Counted from the stretch's first letter, positions 45,040-57,179 are shown. The stretch is DNA of 64,000 bases from Dendrobium chrysotoxum (GCA_019925795.1 CM034304.1:10789471-10853470), one strand, 5' to 3'. The notes: generated by a model from the letters alone, not told the origin. A program made the numbers and translations.

Positions 45040-46198
45040 CTATAACTCATATTGCATTATGTCCCTACCTTGACCAAAAAAATCCCATAACAAAATCTAT
45101 CATGACCTCCTTCCATTTTAACTCAGGAATAGGTAAAGGTTTCAATTAATCAGTAGGCCTTTGATGCTCTGCTTTAACCATCTTACAAGTTTCACATCTT
45201 AAAATAAACTATATAACATCACACTTCAAGTTAGGTCACTAAAACATCATCTTTAGATTATGATACATCTTATTAATACAAGGGTGATTTATACATCTAG
45301 AATAATGAGTTTGATGCAGTATCTCTCTCCTCAGACCATTACCAATAAGAATTCAAAGTCGACCTCCATGAATCAATACACCATGATCATCCATATGTAG
45401 CTCAACTTTCCTTACATATTGAATCTAATTAACTAATCATGCATACTCATTGTTTGATCTCTAAGCCTCCTTAATACTCTCCTGTAAAGAAGGTTGAACA
45501 ATCATCTGTGAAAAAACTCATATATCCATATTAGATGGATACACAACTTCCAACTCTAATGTTTGCAACTCTCAAATAAAAGCCTTCTCAAATGTAATTA
45601 AATAATTTGCCATCCCAATAGATTGTCTACCCAAAGCATTAGTTACAATAGTAACCTTATCAAACTAATATATAATGTTGAGATTATAATCTTTAATCAG
45701 CTCTAATCACCTCCTATGACTTAAATTTAGTTCCTTCTGAGTGAATATATAATTTATACAATGATGATTTGTATAAATCTCACATCTCTCACCATACAAA
45801 TAATATATCAAAAATTTTAATTCAAATACAATTACCACCAACTCTAACTCATGAGTAGGATCATTCCTTTCATGTGGCTTCAACTATGTAAAAGCATATG
45901 CAGTGACTTTCTGATGTTACTGCAATATACAACCCAATCCTCTTAAATAAGCCTCACAAAATACCTGAAAAACCATCAACACCAGGTGGAATAATCAAAA
46001 CTAGTCCCAACACTAAGCAATCCTTCAATATCTAAAAACTTAACACTTTGATGTCCAATCAAAAGATAATGCCTTCTGAGTCAATCTTATCAAAGGTGAT
46101 GTAATTTTTAAAAAGCCTTTAATATACTTCCTATAATAATTTGCCTTACGAAGAAAACTATGAACCTCTGACATTATAGTCGATCTTGGCTAATTCGT
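45040..46198 (-). pseudogene. Gypsy RT end, RNase H and integrase zinc region
   Basis: On the minus strand from 46198: EVHSFLRKANYYRKYIKGF, the connection after the RT palm, then decayed RNase H. CKMVKAEHQRP and LKPLPIPELKWKEVMIDFV follow near 45200-45090, the integrase zinc-binding end and core start. It is bounded on the right by the copia 5' LTR and on the left by the LINE poly(A). Confidence 0.82.
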
Positions 46199-48050
46199 TG
46201 TTATAATCCAGGAGCACAACCTTTTATTTTGATGATGACAAATATTATTGAATATTTATTTGCTTATTCCATCATTATATATTGGATATTTGTTTGTGTG
46301 CTACTAACTATTTTAGGTACAATATACAACAAGCAAAGACTGCAAAATTAGCTCAAGAAAGTATAGCTTTAGTATATATGTTATAGAGTCTATATTTCTC
46401 ATTTTTTCTTGAGTATATTTATGTATTAAGTGTATGTTGGCTTAGTGACCATGCACAAAAACACATAATGGATTAAAATTGAACATTTATTTTTTTGTTA
46501 ATCATACTGTATGATCCTAATCATACTGTATGATCTATTAGAATAGAAATTAATTAAAATATTTAATTAAGTGAAATTAATTAAAATTAGAATATAACTA
46601 ATCATAATGTATGACCCTAAATCGTATTATATAATCAATTATTTTGATAAAACCCCACCATCGAATCTATGTTTCCTAAATTAGCTAAATTTGAATTTTA
46701 AAAATTAAAATGATCATATTGTGCAAAGTAATTTGTATTGTATAAAAATTAATTAAGTTGCCTAATTTAATCATAAATTAAGGAATACAATTGGATCTAA
46801 TTTAATTACATATCACACTACATGATTCAAATATCGTACACTTCGATCCACCCGAGAGCTCTCTGGATGAACTTTGGTTCATCTAGTGTGATCTAAGATT
46901 TAATCTAAACTAATCATTATGGACCATTTATAATCATACAAGATGATCTTCGATGGAATTATAATAATAATACTGTATGATTTATGCATCGTATTATACA
47001 ATTAGAAGACTTAAAATTAAAATTTTGGCTTTTGAGAGCCTTGTTTATAAACTCATATTATATCTTATAGCAAGTGTCTTTGGGTATTTAGAGTCATCAT
47101 CTTTCTAAGGGAAAGCTTGGAGAGAGTCCACATTCACAAGGAGAGAGAGAAGGTAAGTTTGAGGGAGGGAAAGTGCCTAGAGGAAGTTAAGGGGTGTTAG
47201 AGGGGTCACATGATTGCTCCGGCTAGCCTACAACTTGGGTCCTCCGGTTGTGTTTCATTCTTGGAGGAGAGCTCTAGGAAGGAGAGTCTTTGGTGCAAAA
47301 GACATGCAAGCCAGGGAGACTAGGGTTTCGACATCTCTGTTGGGTATGAAAGCAAAAGGATGGATTGGCTTCTCTATTGGGCTTGAAAGTGAAAGGATGG
47401 ATCATCATTTCCATTGCGCTTTGAAGCAAAAGGAGAATCAACATCTCCACCAGGCTTAGAAGAAAATAGAGGATTAGCATCTCCACCAAGCTTGGAGGTG
47501 AAAGAAGGGATGACATCTCCACCAGACAGTGGAGGCATAAGGAGGGAGATTTTTCTAGTTTGAAGAGTCTGTAAGGGTAATTCTCTACCTATTTTGGGGA
47601 GAAGGGCGTCTCTATCTACCTGTGTACTGAAGGAGAGACACATTTAGTGCAAATTCACAAAGAGCAAGATCTTTAAAGAGAATATATATGTTAATTTAAT
47701 AAAATCACTATAAATCTTGGTTTCTATTTCCTTACTTTTCCTATAGTTTACTTTATTTGCAATTTACTTTATTGCACTACAGTTTAATTTTGATTACATG
47801 TGTGAAAGAGGATTTTGATGATTATTTTTGTTGATCTTTGTTTTGAAAATCAATAAAGAAAAAAAATTATTTTCTACAAGTATAAAAAAATTAATTGCTT
47901 GTGAGTTTTTGTTTGAAGTTTTAATTTAAACTTTTAATAACTTTTGAATATTTTAAGATATATTTTTTAAGTAAAAGGTTTTAAAATTTTCCAAATTGAT
48001 TTAAAAAAAATATTTCGCCCCCCTCTTTTGGTGCGCCATAAGCACTTTCA
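46199..48050 (+). repeat. Copia 5' LTR
   Basis: It starts TGTTATAATCCAGGAGCAC and ends AAGCACTTTCA. It contains ATCATACTGTATGATC-type repeats (46500-46990) and a minisatellite of GGATNNNCATCTCCACCAGGCTT-like units of about 36-42 bp at 47325-47530. The same parts appear in order in the 3' LTR. Confidence 0.85.
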
Positions 48051-48052
48051 AT

Positions 48053-48066
48053 TGGTATCAGAGTGG
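48053..48066 (+). other. Copia primer binding site
   Basis: TGGTATCAGAG, followed by TGG where GC is usual, starts two bases after the 5' LTR. This is initiator-Met tRNA type with a changed end. Confidence 0.8.
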
Positions 48067-48239
48067 AGTTCTCATTGTTTTAGATTTAAACATCTTTAGT
48101 AGATCCATATGACACAGTTTGAAAATTGTAACACTTCGGATGGGTAACCTACCACCACTTTTTAATAATATTTCATTTAAGTTTTGAAAAATTCAGATGT
48201 CAATATTTTTATAATCCATTAATTTTGGAATGTGGCTCA

Positions 48240-49450
48240 TGATTCAACTTGGCTATGCTTTACCTTCTCGTATGGTGAATAGAGTTAAAATAGAAATTCC
48301 TTTTACTAAATAGTCCATAGAAGATTGTGATTTAACATAATTAAATGTAAAATATTTGAACTATTTTTCTGTATATTAAATTAGAGGATTATATACGTGT
48401 TTCTACTTATACTAGTGGAAAAGAAGTATGGGATAGACTTTGTATTACATATAAAGGCACTAGTGAAGTTAAATAGTCGCACATAAACTTACTATTACAT
48501 GAATATGAACTATTTCACATGAAACCTGGTGAAATCATTTCTGACATGTATACTAGGTTTATTAAAATCATAACATCATTAGTTGTGTTAGGCAGAGAAA
48601 TTTCTAATTCTAAAGAAGTAAATAAAATCTTACGTTGCCTTCCTGAAGCTTGTGATGTAAAAGTCACTGTTATTGTCAAATATAAGGACTTGAATGCTTA
48701 CTCAATTGAATCTTCTTGGACCTCTAATTGACTATGAGCAAAAGGTGAGTCAAAGACATTCAGATGTAGGTGAACGAAAGAAAGAGAGAACAATAGCGCT
48801 AAAGTTTGAGGATACAGAAAGAAACAGTTATGGTTTAGATGAAAATGATTACATAACACTTAATGACCAGAAAGTTTAAATGCTTCTTAAAACATAAGCA
48901 AAAGTTCTACTTTGATAAGCATAAAGGTAAAATCATTAAATTAAATAATTTTTCTACTAATGTAGTTTGCTTTAAGTATAAAAATATTGTACACATTCAT
49001 TATGATTTCCCAAACATCAAGAGCCACCCGGTGAAGAAGAAGTGTGAGGAGAAAAGCAATGCTAAAAAGGAAAAACAAAATTTTCAAAAGGGATTTTGGG
49101 TGAACTTTAACTCAGACTGATTAGAAATTGAACCAAAAAAGAGGTAATCAACTTGTGCTTACTTGCTATGGATATCATTGGGAATTCTGACAAGGATGAG
49201 GTATGCAAGCTATCATATGATGAATTATTTTGTTTATCAGAATAATTTCATGATTCCTATAATAAAATAAAAAAGAAACATACATGCCTTAAAAGAGAAT
49301 ATTCCACTTTAAAAGAAGAGCATAACAATTTAACTAATAATTATTTCAAACTTAAGGACTGATCAAATTGATTTAGATAAGCATCATGAATCATTAAGTG
49401 AAGAGCATAGTGTATTAACAGAAAAGCATACTGAACTACAAGAAAATCAT
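48240..49450 (+). pseudogene. Copia Gag region
   Basis: Broken frames include NRVKIEIPF, then 48519-48731 with MKPGEIISDMYTRF and LRCLPEACDVKVT, the same Gag core as at 36130-36330. The zinc-knuckle site near 48970 has lost its Cys pattern (CFKYKNIVHIHYDFP). An acidic coil-like segment follows (49290-49450). Confidence 0.82.
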
Positions 49451-50220
49451 TAATCTTGAACTTATCTGGACCTATTAATACAACAAGTCTAGGAGGTAAA
49501 ATATTTGGATTTATAATTATAGAAGATTATTCTAGATTCACTTGGGTAAACTTTTTGGCAAATAAAATGAATTATTAGATAATTTAGGACCTTTTCTATT
49601 GAGATTCAGAGATAAATAGGTTGTTTAATCTTAATTATTCATAGTGATCATGGAGGTGAGTTTGAAAAATAAAAAAAATTTGAATTATTTTGTCAAGAAG
49701 CTAGAATAGATCATAACTTTTTTGGCCCTACTACCCCACAATAGAATGGAGTAGCTGAATAAATGAATAGGATGTTGGTGGAGGAGGCTAAGGCAATGTT
49801 AAGTGAATATGGTTTACGCAAATATTTTTAGGTAGAGGTAGTAAATACTACCTACTATTTGTTGAATTGAGTGAACAATAGATTCAAACTAAATAAAATA
49901 TCTTATGAGTTACTTAAGGTTAGAACCCCAAACTTATCTCATATACATGTTTTTGGGTGTAAATATTTTGTGTTAAAAAAATGGAAAATCTCACTTAGAA
50001 AAGTTTGATGCTAAGGCAAATGAAGCAGTATTCTTAACCTATTCCTCAGTAGGTAAGGCTTATAGAGTTTTCAATAAAAGAACTTTAGTTTTTGAGGAAT
50101 TCACCCACATTAAATTTGATGAATTAGATAAGATTATTAATGCTAGGATAGATGAAGATGATGAAGATGATGAAGAAGAGATAACCCATGGAGTAGATAA
50201 TATTGAAGTATGAAATAAAG
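49451..50220 (+). pseudogene. Copia integrase region
   Basis: DYSRFTW (first core Asp at 49525), NGVAE/MNRMLVEEAKAML-type words in broken frames near 49745-49800, and HIHVFGCKYFVL near 49940, the conserved copia integrase landmarks in order. An acidic stretch DEDDEDDEEE follows at about 50153. Multiple stops are present. Confidence 0.83.
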
Positions 50221-50419
50221 AAGAAGTTTAGGATCCATTGCCTAAGGAATGGATATATACATCTAGTCACCCTAGAGGGCTTATCTTAGGAGAGTCATCC
50301 ATAGAGGTTACAACTAGGCATGGTCTTAGAAAGGAGGTTATCCACACAACATTCATTTCTGTGATAGAACCCACTAGTGTAAATCAACCATTAGTTGATG
50401 AATTTTAGATTTTAGTTAT

Positions 50420-51180
50420 GCAAGAAGATATGAATTAATTTTTTAAAAATGATGTGTGGGAGTTAGCTAATAGATCCTCTAATAAGAGTTGAGTGGAACT
50501 AAATGGATATTTAAGAATAAATTAAATGAATCTGGATTAGTAGTTAGAAATAAAGCTAGTTTGCTAGTTAAGGGGTAAGATCAAATAGAAGAAATAGATT
50601 TCAATGAAACCTTTGCTCCCATAGCTAGATTGGATGCCATAAAAGTGTTGTTAACATTTGTATGCTTTAAAGGATTCCAACTATATCAAATGGTTGTTAA
50701 AAGTGCCTTTCTAAATGGAATAATTAAAGAAGATGTTTATGAAGAACAACCCCCACGTTTTGAGAATTCAGCTTTTTCCAATCACGTTTATATGCTTTAG
50801 AAAACACATTATGGGCTTAAGCAAGCACGTAAGGTGTGGTGTGATAAACTTAGTAATTTTCTATTAGAAAAATCCTTTATTAAGGGTAGTGTAGACACCA
50901 CCTTATTTATTAAGAAAGTCAGAGAAGATATACTTATAATACAAATTTATGTTAATGATATTCTTTTTGGATCAATAAATGAAGATTTCTATATTAAAGT
51001 CTCTTCCAATATGAGTAGTGAATTTGAGATGAATGTGATGGGTGAGTTAACTTATTTTCTTGATTTCAATATGGAGCAAAGAAAGGATGTAACCTTCCTA
51101 AGCCAAACTAATATAGTAAAGAATTTTGAAAAAAAAATGATATGGAAGGTTATAAAAGCATGAGTACATCTATGAGCTCG
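50420..51180 (+). pseudogene. Copia reverse transcriptase region
   Basis: Motifs in order: WIFKNKL, IDFNETFAPIARLDAIKVLL, VVKSAFLNG (normally DVKSAFLNG), QPPRFEN, YGLKQARKVWCDKL and YVND at 50948-50959 (normally YVDD). Two of the catalytic Asp positions are changed, so no active enzyme is expected. The longest open part is 50834-51163. Confidence 0.88.
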
Positions 51181-51830
51181 ACTACCCAATTAGATAAAGA
51201 TTTAGACAACAAGTCTATTTATTAAAAGAAATATAAAGGGATTATAGGTTTCTTTCTTTACCTTACTACTAATTGGCTTGATATTAAATTTAATGTTTAT
51301 TTATGTGCTAGATTTCAAGCTGACCCTAAGGAATCCCATATGATCTCCATTAAAAAAGTTTTAAGGTATCTTATAGGAACTCCAAATTCAAGTATCTAAT
51401 ATTTTAGGAAAAGCATCTCAAGAACTTGTCAATTCATAGGATAATTTTTAGTTTCCTTATCCAGTAGAAAGCAAAATTCCATAACCCTATCCACCATTGA
51501 AGTTGAATATATAGCTGTAAAAAGCTGTATTGCCTAAGTCCTTTGGATAAAGCAACACCTTCTTGATTTTGGACTGTCTGTAAAAATTATCCCTATCATG
51601 TATGATAACAAAGTGCAATTTATATCTCTAAGAAGTCTAATCAGCATTCTCACACTAAGCATATTAATATTAGACCTCACTTTATTAGGGATCATGTAGC
51701 CAAGGGAAATGTAGAATTACAACATATGGATATTGAAAATCAATTGACATATATCTATACCAAACCCCTAAATCATGATATATTTAGCATCCTAATGACT
51801 AGACTCAGAGTTATTTACATAAGTGCTTAG
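51181..51830 (+). pseudogene. Copia RNase H region
   Basis: YKGIIGFFLYLTTN, LCARFQADPKESH, KKVLRYLIGTPN, LSSRKQNSITLSTIEVEYIA and a VLWIKQHLLDFG segment follow the expected order of a copia RNase H with several stops. The DN(K)-type motif (MYDNKVQFI) is kept. Confidence 0.82.
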
Positions 51831-52294
51831 GACTTTCGGGATATTGGATGATTAGGTTATTTTTGTGTTTTATGTTTGTGTTTTTATCATTTTGTTGCAT
51901 GTTTTCATATTTTTAGTGTTTCTTTACATGTTTGTTTATTTTGTATCTTGTGTTCGTTATACTTTATTTTGTAGTCGTGTTCCTCTTTTTAGTAATGTCA
52001 AAAGGGAGAGTAGTGTGTTAGTTGTAGTAGTGAGCGTGTTATTTGTACTATTTATTTTTTAAATAGCATAGTTATTCTGCTTCATTTAAGTTTTTGTTAT
52101 GTTGTTATTGCTATTAAATTAAAATTTTTCAAAATAAAAAAAAGAACAAAATCAAATATTAAAATATAAAGATTTTCCCAATTTTTTAAAAAGAAAGCAC
52201 GTAGTGTGGGGGAGAACTTATCACGAAATAATAAATAAACTTACAAATTTAAAATCTTAGCTAACAATATTTACCATCATAAAAAGGGAAAGAT
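51831..52294. other. Copia 3' untranslated region and purine tract
   Basis: A T-rich stretch (frame 51865-52062 is low-complexity), then AGTGTGGGGGAGAAC and the tract AAAAAGGGAAAGA at 52281-52293, directly before the presumed 3' LTR. Confidence 0.6.
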
Positions 52295-52306
52295 TATTAT
52301 AATTTG

Positions 52307-52650
52307 TGTCGCCATGAAACCGGGGGTTCTGGGTGAGGCGAAGACTCAAAATCGTGGTCCTCCTAAAGCCAACGCCACCGTCCGGCATCCCACCATCCTA
52401 CTGTCCTGCCTCTTCCTTGCTGCCATTCTGCTGGCCGGTCAACGATCAAAAGTAGCAACTAGCGAAGGGAGGTCGCTATCTTCGCGTGCTTCGTCAACCA
52501 AATCTACTAAATCTGTGTCGGGTCAGGTTGACCTGAACTCGAAGTGCGTGGAGTTCGGGTCCCAAAAATTGTCCAATTTATAAAAATGGGAGGTTGACCC
52601 AAATCGAAATAGTGCCGGGTCAATTCCAGGTTTATTCCGAGCCCTATACA
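52307..52650 (+). other. GC-rich passenger segment with an 89-codon open frame
   Basis: This segment is clearly richer in G and C than its surroundings and has no counterpart in the 5' LTR. A frame at 52314-52583 starts MKPGVLGEAKTQNRGPP, has a hydrophobic segment (LLSCLFLAAILLAG, about residues 29-42), then a Ser/Thr-rich part. The 3' third contains GGGTCAGG, GGTTGACC and CCGGGTCAATTCC words like those of the nearby MITE, so it may be part of a related DNA element or captured gene sequence. Termini are unclear. Confidence 0.45.
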
Positions 52651-53099
52651 TGGAGAAAAGACTTAAATCAGCTCAAGATAGTGTAACATCAATATAAAAG
52701 TCAGTCTATTATATCTGTCATTTTTTTCTTGAGTCTATTTCAGTGTTACATGTATATTAACTTAGAGACTATGTACACACACAGGGGGGATTAAAACTGA
52801 ATTTTTAAAATTTTCTATTAATCATACTCTATGATCCTAATAATATTATATGATATGTTTAAATAGAAATTAATTAAAATATTTAATTAAGTAATATTAA
52901 TTAAAATTAGAATATAACTATTTATATTGTATGACCTTAAATTGTACTGTATGATAATCTATTTTGATAAAATCCTAAAAAAAAATAAAAAAAAATTAAA
53001 AAAAATTAAAAAAAATGATGAAATCCTGTTGTCAATTCTATATTTCCTAAATCAAATAAATTTAAATTTTAAAAATTAAATTAATCGTACTGTATAAAC

Positions 53100-53549
53100 T
53101 AGGGGTGTCAATTTCGGGTCACGGGTCGGGTTCGGGTCGAACCCGAAACTGACCCGGCACTATTCGGGTCAACCCGAACCTGACCCATTTTTGCAAACGG
53201 GTCAGTTTTCATGACCCGAACCCGACCCGCTTCGGGTCCGGGTCAACACGACCCGACCCGAATGACCCGATTCCAACAAGAAAACTGCTATTTTTTTGGG
53301 TCAGAAACGGGTCAATCTCCACTTTTTGGGTCAAAATCGGGTCAGAAACGGGTCATCCCTTGGGTTGCCGGGTCAAAAATGGGTCAATTTCGGGTCAATG
53401 GGTCAACCCGAACCCGACCCAATTTTTGAAACGGGTCGAATTGTTGAACCCGAACCCGACCCGTTTCGGGTTCGGGTCAACCCAAACCCGAAATTTTCGG
53501 GTCGGGTTCGGTTCGGGTTTTCGGGTCGGGTCCAATATTGACACCCCTA
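53100..53549. mobile_element. hAT-like MITE with 8-bp target duplication
   Basis: Perfect 13-bp terminal inverted repeats TAGGGGTGTCAAT/ATTGACACCCCTA are flanked by GTATAAAC at 53092-53099 and 53550-53557. The 450-bp interior is built of GGGTC, CGGGTTCGGGTC and CCCGACCC words in both orientations. Its open frames (53211-53581) are products of that repetition. No transposase is encoded. Confidence 0.94.
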
Positions 53550-54794
53550 GTATAAACCAGTTTATACTATTTGAACATTAATTAAGTTTCCTAATTTAAT
53601 CCATAGATTAAGAAGTTGAATCGGATTAAATTTACTTACAAACATTACTGTATGATACAAATATCATGCAATCTGATCCACCTGAGAGCTCTTCAGATAA
53701 ACTTTGATTCTTCCTGTATGATCTGAGATTCAATATGAACTAATCAAATTAGATGATTTATAATCGTACAAAATGATCTTTAACAAGATTGAACTAATTG
53801 TATTGTATGATCAGAAGACTTAAAATAAAAAATTAGGGTTTTTGAGAGCCCTATTTATAAACTCTTGTTATATCCTATAACAAGTGCCTTTGGGCAGTTA
53901 GAGTCATCTTTTTTCTGAGGGAGAGCTTAGAGAGTCCACGTTCACAAGGAGAGAGAAATGATGAAGTTGAGAGAGGGAGAGTGCATTGAGGGGTCAAGGG
54001 TTGTGAGAGTGGAAATATGGTTTCTCGATCTAGCCTGTACTGTTGATTCTCTGGTTGTGTTTGGTTGAGCTCAAGGGGGAGTGCTCTAGAAAGGATAGTT
54101 TTTGGTGCAAAAGATTTGCTAGCTGAGGAGGCTAGGATGTTGGCATCTTTACTAAGCATGGAAGTGAAAGGAGGGATCGTCATCTCCATGTGGCTTGAAA
54201 ATGAAAGGAGGGATCAACATCTCCATCAGGCTGAAAAGAGAAAGGAGGATCGACATCTCCGCCAGGCTTAGAGGAAAAAGGAGGGATGATATCTTTACCA
54301 GGCCATGGAGGCCCGAGGAAGGAGATTCATTGGGTGTGAAGAGTTTGTAAGGGTGATTCTCCACCATGTCAAAGTAGAATAGCTTCTTCGCTTAGCTGTG
54401 TGCTGAAGGAGAGACACGTTTCACACAATTCCCAAAGAGGAGAATCTATGGGGAGTGGATCTGTAGGTCTATTTGACTGAACTACTATAAAATTTTGTTT
54501 GCATTTTATTACTTTTCCTATAATTTACTTTATAATACTTTTATTTAATTTTATACATGTTTAAAGAGAATTTTGGTGATTATTTTTGGTTAGTTTTGGT
54601 TTTGAAAATTAGTTAAGAAAAAAATTTCTTTTCTACAAGTATAAAGAATATATTAATTGATTGTGAGTTTTTATTTGAGGTTTTAATTTAAACTTTTAAT
54701 CACTTCCACATATTTTAAGATTTATTTTTCAAGAAAAAGATTTTAAGAGAACCTATTCACTCCCCCTGCTCATGGTGTGCCCGAAGCACTTTCA

Positions 54795-55560
54795 TCAGCT
54801 ACTGCTTATATATTCCAGGGATCTAAAGATATCCCATCATCACTCACCAAATAGCCTAAAATGCTACCAATCTTAACCAAAATTCTTACTTTGAGAACTT
54901 AGCATACAATTGGTGCTACCTCAAAGTCTTTAATGTAACCTCAAATAAGTCGCATGATCATTTGTAGCCGTTAAATACACTAATATGCCATTAATAAAAA
55001 AATAACAAATTGATCTAAATATGCCCTGAACTCTTGATTCATCATATCCATGAATATAGCTATTACATCAGATCAAAAGGCATGACTAAAAACTCATAGT
55101 GGATATAATGAGTACTAAAAGCTATCTTTATCATATCCTCTACATTCACCCTCAATTGGTGGTGCCCATATCTCAATTTTACCTTCTAAAATATAGATGC
55201 ACTTTCTAACTAATTAAACAATTCATCAATTCTAGGTAATATATACTTTTCTTGATGGTCACCTTATTTAATTATTCATAATCAATATACATATGCTTTT
55301 CTACCACCCTTTTTCCTCACAAATAGCACAAGTGCACCCCATGAACATATACTAGGCCTAATTAAGCCTCTATCTAGCTACTCTTGAAATTGTATTTTCA
55401 ATTCTTAAAGGTCCTTGGGTGCTATTCTATATGGAGCTTTCACAATATGAGATATGCCAGTCACTAACTCACTATAGAACTCTACCTCGCTCTTAAGAGG
55501 TATGCTCACTAGCTGCTCATGGAACATATCTAGACTCTCATATCATATGGACATCTTCAA
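54795..55560 (-). pseudogene. Gypsy reverse transcriptase, N-terminal part
   Basis: Minus-strand frames: MYIDY and LNKVTIKKS, then the YHQLR-type region in broken frames, HYEFLVMPF, and FINGILVYL at the FIDD active site (both Asp lost), ending SILGYLVSDDGISLDPW before the copia border. The remainder resumes at 46198. Confidence 0.83.
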
Positions 55561-55599
55561 CTACACCAATATATTTAATCCATCTTTCACATATATAAG

Positions 55600-55859
55600 G
55601 TAAATAAGGCTCCACTTCTTTTATAGTCTATCAACCTACAAAGCTGATATCAAAGATGATAACACACCTTTGGCACCACGAAAATAAAATCTCTCAACCA
55701 ACTCATAGTGTTACCCTCTTATGTATGTAATTAGTATGAGCCCAATACCTACTCAACCAATCCATACCTAAGATAACATCAGACTCTATCAAAGGTAATA
55801 CAATCAACCCAAAGTCTATGCATTTTAATGTATAAAATATAACATGAAATGCTCCGTTC
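55600..55859 (-). pseudogene. Gypsy protease region
   Basis: The minus strand reads ALKCIDFGLIVLPLIESDVI and LGMDWLSRYWAHTNYIHKRV, the DVILGMDWL landmark that follows the protease active site in gypsy. The active-site triplet itself is not visible because the LTR fragment abuts on the right. Confidence 0.8.
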
Positions 55860-56510
55860 TACAAAATATAGGAAAATCTATATATCAATCTATATCTTCA
55901 AAAAAATCATAACTTTATTTTACCTGGTGAAATTTAATAATATTATAATCAAAATATTCATAAAATTTAGGTCTATCTTTTATAAAAAAAAATCTATGAT
56001 AAAAGTGTAATTAATCAAGAGAAATAGATTTTTATCAATTTAGGAGAGAATAACTCCATCAAATTCAAAATTATTGAAAACTAAAATGAGATTTGTGTTA
56101 TTTACGATGATTCGAAAAAATCTCCAAATAGAATTGATGTATGAAAATGCTCTGAATGCTTTCTCTCTCCTACCTCTCTCTATTTTGCTCTCCCTCCTTA
56201 TTCTTCCTCCTCAACAAGTCATGGTAGTTGGGGAGGGGTGTCTTAATGCTTAGGATCTTCAAATTTTATATATGTAAAAATAATTTTAGTAGCCTAGCGC
56301 CATAACAATCAAACCTAGCACCATAAAGCTTCATACTGAATCAAAAATTATTGTAAAATAAAGACTCAAACACCATGGTGGTATTTACTAGCATTGTTGT
56401 ACTTTCAAGTGATATAAAGCACAATGCTAAAGGACCTTAGTTCTAACAAAAATTCTTATTTTCATATATTTCTCATTTTAAAATACATTTCATGCCTTCA
56501 GTTTGTTACA
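55860..56510 (-). repeat. Truncated LTR of the TGTAACAA family between gypsy gag and protease
   Basis: On the minus strand it starts TGTAACAAACTG at 56510. AATATTTT-type sequence, GCATTGTGCTT/ATGGCGCTAGG words, a GGAGAGCAAAATAGAGAG purine tract and TTTTCAATAATTTTGAATTTGATGG follow, in the order of the plus-strand copy at 30240-30900. About 650 bp remain of a roughly 2-kb LTR. Confidence 0.72.
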
Positions 56511-56519
56511 CTAGCTCCC

Positions 56520-57160
56520 TTGAACCAATCTCAGAAAAAACTATTGTATTTTCTGTCTGGCTGACGGTGGCACAAACCAATCTCTAAAAGTCTCAAAGAA
56601 GTCATTATAAGTTATCTGAGCATTTATCCTACCCTAAAACTTCTCCCTCCGTTGGCCTAACCATTAGCACACAACATCACCATCATCAAACAAAAATTTG
56701 CTAGAGGTTCCTTACATAGACATTACATGCTATCAAAATACTTTTCCATTATAAATAACAAGTCCTTAGCAAACTGAACCTCCACTATGCTCATGAAAAG
56801 AGGTTTCAATCTAAAAAATAATTGTAGATAATTATCTCTCTCTTATACTCTTGAAGTAGACTTCCTTCTAAGTACATCACCCATTAGCGAGGCTAACAAA
56901 TTAGTAAGCTGCATCACAAAATTCTAGCTCTTTTTGTACTTTGTATAGTCACAACCTAACTAGAACTTTATTTTCTTATGACATCCTAATCATGAGGGTT
57001 CATAGTTTCACAACACTTAAACTTGGCATACATATGTAAAAACTCAAACTACTACACATAAAGATAAGGGTATAAAAGAAATTAACTTTAAGCTAACCCA
57101 AATTAATATCACTTACCTACTAATCATTCCTATGACTATAATTACAAATCAATTCTTCCA
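56520..57160 (-). pseudogene. Gypsy Gag region
   Basis: Broken minus-strand frames show the retrotransposon Gag core near 56640-56560 (NAQITYNDFFETFRDWFVPP in pieces). It lies between the primer site and the protease. Assignment rests on position and this short match. Confidence 0.6.
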
Positions 57161-57167
57161 AATCGTT

Positions 57168-57179
57168 GCTCTGATACCA
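57168..57179 (-). other. Gypsy primer binding site
   Basis: The minus strand reads TGGTATCAGAGC, initiator-Met tRNA type, followed by AACG. A possible LTR end (CA on the minus strand) lies at 57190, eleven bases upstream. Confidence 0.8.

Larger units (their letters stand above)
46199..54794 (+). mobile_element. Ty1/copia retrotransposon with ~1.8-kb LTRs, decayed
   Basis: LTRs 46199-48050 and 52295-54794 (the latter enlarged by two insertions) flank Gag, integrase, reverse transcriptase and RNase H in copia order. The primer site TGGTATCAGAG begins at 48053, and a purine tract AAAAAGGGAAAGA precedes the 3' LTR. Stops and small indels break every frame. Gypsy RT sequence ends at 46198 and resumes at 54795, so the element sits inside it. 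Target duplication is not clear. Long LTRs and a coil-rich Gag suggest the Sire/Maximus side of copia, which is inference. Confidence 0.88.
52295..54794 (+). repeat. Copia 3' LTR, carrying two insertions
   Basis: It starts TATTATAATTTG (the 5' LTR has TGTTATAATCC) and ends GAAGCACTTTCA. The stretch 52307-52650 is foreign GC-rich DNA and 53100-53549 a MITE. Subtracting both leaves about 1.7 kb, close to the 5' LTR. The minisatellite of CATCTCC(A/G)(C/T)CAGGCT-type units recurs at 54135-54310. Confidence 0.78.

Noticed and set aside
47214..47643. Frames of 81-89 residues on both strands, and similar ones at 53875-54367
   Set aside because: They translate the LTR minisatellite and have no counterpart among known proteins.
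53211..53581. Three overlapping plus-strand frames of 72-81 residues
   Set aside because: They are translations of the GGGTC repeat inside the MITE.
46194..54800. Target-site duplication for the copia element
   Set aside because: TTCGT before the 5' LTR and TCAGC after the 3' LTR do not match; I could not define a duplication without assuming mutations.
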